Part shown: piece after piece, positions 58,969 to 64,000 of the stretch
How the letters are laid out: the number at the start of each line of letters is the position of its first letter
Numbering within the stretch: position 1 is the first letter of the stretch
From: Novosphingobium sp. Fuku2-ISO-50
Lineage (GTDB): Bacteria; Pseudomonadota; Alphaproteobacteria; Sphingomonadales; Sphingomonadaceae
Assembly (NCBI RefSeq): GCF_001519055.1
Contig: NZ_KQ954286.1
Location: forward strand, 263,972-327,971
Direction: 5' to 3'
Length of the DNA: 64,000 bases
Position numbers and translations under genes: made by a program
Notes under the pieces: model-generated
Databases searched by the model: none
The model's input: only the letters and a program-made list of their open reading frames with translations
What the model was told of the DNA's origin: nothing

Positions 58969-61185
58969 TTACGGCCAATGCAGCCACGGATGCCGCCCGC
59001 TGGTTTCGGCAACGGTCCGCACGGCGCCGTCGGCAAGGTCGATCGTCATGCCGCCAGTGCGGGCGAGCAGTGTGGCGTCGGCGAGGATCTGGCGGGGATG
59101 ACAGGTCGAGGGCAAGGCGTGATCGGCGATCACCAGATCGCTCTGCGCACAGGCAAGGCCGACCGCTTCCTCATTGAGCCGCCGGTGGCTGCGCGCGATC
59201 AACAAGACTGTGCGGCGGCCATGGCGATTGAGCGCCAGCGCACAGAAATCGTGCGAACAGCGCGCGCCGGGCCAGTCTTCGAGCGCGTGGGTCGCGCCCG
59301 ACATGCCTGCCGTTTCCAGCAGGATTTCGCGCACATAGCTGCCCTGCCCCTGGCTGAACACGACAAGATCGGGCCCCAGTCCGGTGATCCCGACATGACG
59401 CCCGTCGCCCGCGATCAGAATGTCCGGCGGGCGCGTCGCAAGCCAGAAAAGCATGGCAATCACGATCGGAGCCAGCCCCCAGAGCCGGACACGTCCGCTC
59501 CACAGCGCGAGCCACAAGGCTCCGGCGATCCACAGGGTATAGACCCATCCGGCCATTGACGGCAGCGTCGTCACCGCCCCCGGCATCGCCGCCGTGGCAT
59601 GCGCAATCCACAACACCGCGTCGAGCGAGCGCCCCGTCACCCACCACGCCGGGCCGCCCCAACCCAGCGGATCAAGCACGAGCGCCAGCGCGAGCCCCGG
59701 CATCGTGACCATTGTCACCAACGGAATCGCCAGCACGTTGGCAAACGCGCCATAGAGCCCGGCGCGATGAAAATGGAACAGCGCAACCGGCAGCAGCGCC
59801 AGTTCGATCGCCAGCCCGCCGACCAACAGCATGACCAGATGCCGCCCAAAACGAACCAGCCGACTTTCATCGCGCCGCGCCATGAAACGCCGGACCGGCG
59901 CCGTGCCATAGAGCGCGACAATCGCCATGACCGCGCCAAAGCTCATCTGAAAACTCGCGCCAAACAGCGATTCCGGCCAGAACAGCATGACCATGACCGC
60001 CGCCACCGCCAGCAGGCGCATCGACAGCGGATCGCGCCCCAGGGCCAAGGCGCCGAGTACCAGCACCGCGCCCGCGACCGCCCGCACCGTCGGCACTTGC
60101 GATCCGGTCAGCAGGCAATAGCCGACCCCGGCCAAAGCCCCGGCCAGTGCCGCGACCAGCGGCAGGCGGACGCGCAGCGCGATCCACGGGATCAGGCCGA
60201 GCCCGCGCAAGACCAGAAAATACACCCCCGCGATCACCGCGCTGACATGCAGCCCGCTGATCGACAGCAAGTGCGCAAAGCCCGCATCGCGCATCGCATC
60301 GGCATCGCTGCGCGCGATGGCGCCGCGATCGCCGCTGGCCAAAGTAACCGCGATCGCGCCTGCCGATCCGCCCAGATGCGTCAGAACATGGGCCTTGATC
60401 GCCCCCTGCACCCCCCGCAATGTCGGCACCTGCCCGCTCGGCGTCAGGACGGTGACCGGGGCGCTGATCGATCCGTTCGCGGCGACGCCCTGAAACCACG
60501 AAACAAAGGCAAAGTCATGCGCGCCGGGCAGCATCGGCGGCGCCGGCGGGGACAGCCGCGCCCTGGCCATGATCGTTGCCCCGATCGCAAGGTCGGGGCG
60601 ATCAAGCTGATCGGGCACCATGACCTGGACCAGCGCGGGCCGTTCCTGCCCCGCGATCCGCGCGGCCAGCAACAGCCGCACCCGCCCGGCCGCATCGTCA
60701 TCCTGTCGGTCGACAATGCGCCCGGCGATCATCGCGGTTTCGCGCGCGGGCAGCGGCGCAGCGCCGACCAGCGCCGATTTCATCCAGATCGTGGCAACGC
60801 CTGCCGCCGCCATCAGCGCAAGCCCCATGATTGCCATGCGCAGATGGTCGGCCCGGCCTTCGCGCGCGACCAGCGGAGCCAAAGCCAAGGCCGCAGCGCA
60901 CAAGGCAAGCAGCGCCGCCCATTGCCATGCCCCGTCAACCATGGCCCAGGCGCCAATTCCCGCGCCATACCCCACCGCCAGCCACGGCGCGCGTTCGAAC
61001 GGGCGGTCGCCAAGGAATTGCTCGATGGTGCGCTGCACACTGGACAAGCGCTTCAAACTGTCCCAAGGCCCGCGTCGCTGTTGCGGATCCCGATCACCGC
61101 GAGTCATTTCCGGTTCGGAGCCCTGCCCAGGGGAACGCTCTGCAGCGGGCGACATTGCGGTGCGGGCTACAGCCTGTTCTGCCAT
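58969..61185 (-). CDS. comEC: ComEC/Rec2-family DNA-uptake channel
   Basis: About 738 residues. N-terminal membrane helices and the DUF4131-type OB domain, then the Competence domain with HLLSISGLHVSAVIAG and LTGSQVPTVRAV, two hallmarks of ComEC, and many helices. The C-terminal region (from about 600) keeps the position of the metallo-beta-lactamase domain but I see no HxHxDH zinc motif, as in other sphingomonad forms. It is the inner-membrane channel for single-stranded DNA in natural transformation. The start at 61185 (MAEQAVART) is preferred over 61221, which would overlap the start of gltX on the other strand. Confidence 0.93.
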   Translation of the reverse strand: MAEQAVARTAMSPAAERSPGQGSEPEMTRGDRDPQQRRGPWDSLKRLSSVQRTIEQFLGDRPFERAPWLAVGYGAGIGAWAMVDGAWQWAALLALCAAALALAPLVAREGRADHLRMAIMGLALMAAAGVATIWMKSALVGAAPLPARETAMIAGRIVDRQDDDAAGRVRLLLAARIAGQERPALVQVMVPDQLDRPDLAIGATIMARARLSPPAPPMLPGAHDFAFVSWFQGVAANGSISAPVTVLTPSGQVPTLRGVQGAIKAHVLTHLGGSAGAIAVTLASGDRGAIARSDADAMRDAGFAHLLSISGLHVSAVIAGVYFLVLRGLGLIPWIALRVRLPLVAALAGALAGVGYCLLTGSQVPTVRAVAGAVLVLGALALGRDPLSMRLLAVAAVMVMLFWPESLFGASFQMSFGAVMAIVALYGTAPVRRFMARRDESRLVRFGRHLVMLLVGGLAIELALLPVALFHFHRAGLYGAFANVLAIPLVTMVTMPGLALALVLDPLGWGGPAWWVTGRSLDAVLWIAHATAAMPGAVTTLPSMAGWVYTLWIAGALWLALWSGRVRLWGLAPIVIAMLFWLATRPPDILIAGDGRHVGITGLGPDLVVFSQGQGSYVREILLETAGMSGATHALEDWPGARCSHDFCALALNRHGRRTVLLIARSHRRLNEEAVGLACAQSDLVIADHALPSTCHPRQILADATLLARTGGMTIDLADGAVRTVAETSGRHPWLHWP

Positions 61186-61214
61186 GATTGCGTTGTGAAA
61201 GGAATGTGCCCGGG

Positions 61215-62693
61215 ATGGCAAGCGCGAGTGTGACCAAATCTGCTGCTTCAGGCCGCAATCCGGCAGTCGTCACCCGTTTTGCTCCTTCGCCGACCGGATT
61301 CCTCCATATCGGCGGAGCACGCACGGCCCTGTTCAACTGGCTGTTTGCCCGCCACCATGGCGGCAAGTACCTGCTGCGCATCGAAGATACCGACCGCGCC
61401 CGCTCGACAGAGCCCGCGATCGACGCGATTTTTGACGGCCTGACCTGGCTCGGGCTCGAGGGCGACGAGGAACCGGTGTTCCAGTTTGCGCGCTCTGCCC
61501 GCCATGCCGAAGTCGCCTGGCAGTTGCTCGATGCGGGCCATGCCTATCGCTGCTATCTGACGACCGCCGAATTGACGGCCCGGCGCGAAGCCGCGCAAGC
61601 CGAACGCCGCCCCTTCCGCATCGACAGCGAATGGCGCGATGCCGATCCTGCGACCTGGCCGGCCGACAAGCCTTACGTGATCCGCGTCAAGGCCCCGCGC
61701 GACGGCGAAACCGTGATCGAAGACCTCGTTCAGGGGGCTATCACGGTGAGCAATCGCGAAATCGACGATTTCGTCATTCTGCGCAGCGACGGCACGCCGA
61801 CTTACATGCTGGCGGTGGTGGTCGACGATCACGACATGGGCGTGACTCACGTCATTCGTGGCGATGACCATATCAACAACGCCTTTCGCCAGCTCGTTGT
61901 CATCCGCGCCATGCATACGATTGAACAGGCCGCCGGGACCGGCGCCTGGCCCGATCCGGCCTATGCCCATATCCCGCTGATCCACGGCTCCGACGGCGCC
62001 AAACTGTCAAAGCGGCATGGCGCGCTGGGCGTCGATGCCTATCGCGACGAGCTTGGCCTTTTGCCCGAAGCGGTGGTGAATTACCTGCTGCGGCTCGGCT
62101 GGGGCCACGGCGATGAAGAATTCATTGCGCGCGAACAAGCAGTCGAATGGTTCGACATTGCCGATGTCAACAAGGGCCCGGCCCGGTTCGACCTCAAAAA
62201 ACTGCTCAATCTCAACGGACACTACTTGCGCCTCGCCGACGACACGCGGCTTGTCGCCGAAGTGGCGCAGCGGCTGGGGCTTGGCGAAGGCGCGCAGATC
62301 GGGTTGCTCGAAGCGGCGATGCCGGTCCTCAAGGTCCGCGCCGCCGATCTCAACGAACTGGCCGAAGCAGCGCGGTTCCTGTTTGCCCGGCGGCCGATCG
62401 AGCCCGATGCGAAAGCTGCCGCACTTTTGACCGACGACGCCCGCGCTTTGCTTTCTAAGACTTTTGTCAGACTTGATCGTCTGACCGATTGGACTAGCGA
62501 GACGCTCGAAGCGGCGCTCAAGGAACTTGCCGCCGAGCTTGGCCTGGGTTTGGGCAAGCTGGCACAACCCTTGAGAGCCGCGCTCACAGGTCAGACCACA
62601 TCGCCCGGCATTTTCGACGTGCTCGCCCTTATCGGGCGCGCCGAAGCGTTGGGTCGTATCCAGGATCAACTGGCCGACGTATCGCCTGCATGA
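61215..62693 (+). CDS. gltX: Glutamyl-tRNA synthetase
   Basis: 492 residues, class-I aminoacyl-tRNA synthetase. Visible: [22 protein letters not shown] (HIGH-type motif), [46 protein letters not shown] and the KLSKRHG (KMSKS-type) motif, then an alpha-helical anticodon-binding domain. Charges tRNA-Glu (and, in species without GlnRS, tRNA-Gln). ATG 61215 is chosen; an in-frame start at 61188 adds nine residues without homology. Divergent from comEC with only about 30 bases between. Confidence 0.97.
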   Translation: MASASVTKSAASGRNPAVVTRFAPSPTGFLHIGGARTALFNWLFARHHGGKYLLRIEDTDRARSTEPAIDAIFDGLTWLGLEGDEEPVFQFARSARHAEVAWQLLDAGHAYRCYLTTAELTARREAAQAERRPFRIDSEWRDADPATWPADKPYVIRVKAPRDGETVIEDLVQGAITVSNREIDDFVILRSDGTPTYMLAVVVDDHDMGVTHVIRGDDHINNAFRQLVVIRAMHTIEQAAGTGAWPDPAYAHIPLIHGSDGAKLSKRHGALGVDAYRDELGLLPEAVVNYLLRLGWGHGDEEFIAREQAVEWFDIADVNKGPARFDLKKLLNLNGHYLRLADDTRLVAEVAQRLGLGEGAQIGLLEAAMPVLKVRAADLNELAEAARFLFARRPIEPDAKAAALLTDDARALLSKTFVRLDRLTDWTSETLEAALKELAAELGLGLGKLAQPLRAALTGQTTSPGIFDVLALIGRAEALGRIQDQLADVSPA

Positions 62694-62767
62694 ATACCGG
62701 GGGGCATCCAAACTGTTTCTCATGTGACCGGATACCCGGCCAGACATACCCACAGGAGGACTGAGAC

Positions 62768-64000
62768 GTGAGCGAGACCCACGCAACGCTGAACACTGCC
62801 GGAAAGGCCGTGGAATTGCCGGTGAAGAGCGGCACGCTCGGACCGGATGTGCTCGATATTCGCAAGCTCTATGCCCAGACCGGGCAGTTTACCTATGACC
62901 CCGGCTTTACCAGCACGGCGAGCTGCGACAGCGCGATCACCTACATCGACGGCGACGAAGGCGTGCTGCTTCACCGCGGCTATCCCATCGGTCAGCTGGC
63001 CGAACAGTCGACTTTCATGGAAGTCAGCTATCTGATGCTCAACGGCGAGCTGCCCAACCAGGCGGAACTCGACGAATTTTCGCGCACGATGACCCGCCAC
63101 TCGATGGTGCACGAACAGCTGAGCAGCTTTTACAAAGGGTTCCGCCGCGACGCGCACCCGATGGCCGTGATGTGCGGCGTGGTCGGCGCCTTGTCTGCAT
63201 TCTATCATGACTCGACCGACATCGCCGATCCGGTGCACCGCAAGATCAGCTCGCACCGCCTGATCGCCAAGATGCCGACGATCGCGGCCATGGCCTACAA
63301 GTATTCGGTCGGCCAGCCGTTCATGTATCCGGACAATAGCCTGTCTTACACCGGCAATTTCCTGCGCATGACCTTTGGCGTCCCCGCCGAGGAATACCAG
63401 GTGATCCCCGAAGTCGAACGGGCGCTGGACCGCATCTTCATCCTGCATGCCGATCACGAACAGAACGCGTCGACGTCGACCGTGCGTCTGGCCGGGTCGT
63501 CGGGTGCCAACCCGTTTGCGTGCATGGCGGCGGGCATTGCCTGCCTGTGGGGCCCGGCACACGGCGGCGCCAACGAAGCGGCGCTCAACATGCTGCGCGA
63601 AATCGGCACGCCCGACCGCATCCAGCACTATATCGACCGCGCCAAGGACAAGAACGATCCGTTCCGCCTGATGGGCTTTGGCCACCGCGTCTACAAGAAC
63701 TATGACCCGCGCGCGACTGTGATGCAGAAGACCGTGCGTGAAGTGTTCAAGGCGCTCAACGTCACCGACCCGCTGTTCGAAACCGCGCTTCGTCTCGAAG
63801 AAATCGCGCTCAGCGATCCGTACTTCGTCGAAAAGAAGCTGTTCCCCAACGTCGACTTCTATTCGGGGATCATCCTTTCGGCGATCGGTTTCCCGACGAC
63901 GATGTTCACGGTGCTTTTCGCGCTTGCGCGCACCGTCGGCTGGGTCGCACAGTGGAACGAAATGATTTCCGATCCAGGCCAGAAGATCGGCCGTCCGCGC
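62768..64000 (+). CDS. gltA: Citrate synthase, partial (3' end outside the window)
   Basis: 411 codons are visible and the frame is open at the window edge; the full protein is about 430 residues. Condenses acetyl-CoA and oxaloacetate, entry to the citric-acid cycle. Conserved: [25 protein letters not shown] near the N-terminus, catalytic histidine in [16 protein letters not shown], second histidine in [25 protein letters not shown], and the catalytic aspartate in NVDFYSG. Start GTG 62768 follows AGGAGG eight bases upstream. It follows gltX in the usual sphingomonad order. Confidence 0.97.
   Translation, partial: MSETHATLNTAGKAVELPVKSGTLGPDVLDIRKLYAQTGQFTYDPGFTSTASCDSAITYIDGDEGVLLHRGYPIGQLAEQSTFMEVSYLMLNGELPNQAELDEFSRTMTRHSMVHEQLSSFYKGFRRDAHPMAVMCGVVGALSAFYHDSTDIADPVHRKISSHRLIAKMPTIAAMAYKYSVGQPFMYPDNSLSYTGNFLRMTFGVPAEEYQVIPEVERALDRIFILHADHEQNASTSTVRLAGSSGANPFACMAAGIACLWGPAHGGANEAALNMLREIGTPDRIQHYIDRAKDKNDPFRLMGFGHRVYKNYDPRATVMQKTVREVFKALNVTDPLFETALRLEEIALSDPYFVEKKLFPNVDFYSGIILSAIGFPTTMFTVLFALARTVGWVAQWNEMISDPGQKIGRPR

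Noticed and set aside
58836..59036. 66-codon ORF between lexA and comEC on the minus strand
   Set aside because: Overlaps the comEC 3' end, no ribosome-binding site and no recognisable features.
1..64000. CRISPR arrays, toxin-antitoxin pairs, restriction-modification or phage genes
   Set aside because: Looked for direct-repeat/spacer patterns and for typical protein motifs; none were found in the window.

Overview
The window is high-GC DNA in which nearly every base is coding, with ATGA-type overlaps between successive genes. It reads as the chromosome of an alphaproteobacterium, most likely a member of the Sphingomonadales (Novosphingobium/Sphingobium-like). Reasons: three TonB-dependent receptors, the LexA sequence with an alphaproteobacterial GTTC-N7-GTTC SOS box, the gene order ppiD-trpEGDC-moaC-moeA-lexA / comEC / gltX-gltA, a Prx5-type peroxiredoxin beside ahcY, and abundant palindromic intergenic repeats. 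No phage, CRISPR array, transposase gene or complete mobile element was found.

Layout. 1-5.2 kb: a PAS sensor-kinase fragment, ahcY (with a probable SahR operator), a peroxiredoxin, folE, an ftsB-like gene and a small Cys-rich ORF. 5.1-10.7 kb: a CzcCBA-type metal efflux operon on the minus strand. 10.8-14.1 kb: a nitroreductase and a TonB-dependent receptor. 14.1-14.45 kb: a cluster of palindromic repeats. 14.45-21.6 kb: a tightly overlapping operon of an alpha/beta hydrolase, a TPR protein and a peptide-type ABC importer in which five canonical components are compressed into three polypeptides. 21.5-26.5 kb, opposite strand: a Fur-box-preceded siderophore receptor, a Sel1-repeat protein, a TonB protein and a P1 (DmpA/NylC) peptidase. 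26.6-32 kb: an atypical pyruvate-kinase-like protein, a LysR regulator, an outer-membrane barrel with a structured leader, a GT-C-like membrane protein and GtrA. 32.3-35.8 kb: a secreted nucleoside-hydrolase-like protein convergent with a third TonB receptor.

36.0-40.7 kb: GTP-type PEP carboxykinase, a ThDP-dependent enzyme and a secreted hydrolase in one transcription unit. 41.0-42.4 kb: a solitary PstS-like lipoprotein whose stop codon lies inside a second copy of the 169-bp palindromic repeat seen at 14.2 kb. 42.5-44.9 kb: tRNA-Arg(CCT), a DUF1178 protein, a nitrilase-family amidase, glutaredoxin 3 and, divergently, an Hsp20 gene with a probable sigma-32 promoter and a ROSE-type RNA thermometer. 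45-46.7 kb: a small islet of different composition with a hydrolase and a frameshifted GIY-YIG gene. 46.7-49.8 kb: tpiA-secG-pyrG on the minus strand. 50.1-58.8 kb: ppiD-trpE-trpG-trpD-trpC, a decayed Asp/Glu racemase fragment, moaC, moeA and lexA. 59-64 kb: comEC (minus), gltX and the start of gltA, which runs off the window.

Most of the sequence is housekeeping: methylation-cycle recycling (ahcY), folate (folE), tryptophan, molybdenum cofactor, glycolysis/gluconeogenesis (tpiA, pckG), CTP, protein export and citrate synthase. The accessory interest lies in the outer-membrane uptake systems, the compressed ABC importer beside a peptidase, the paired-palindrome repeat family, the RNA thermometer and several gene remnants. 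I did not find a clear new defence or biosynthetic system. The strongest candidates for undescribed biology are the bipartite repeat element and the fused peptide importer operon.
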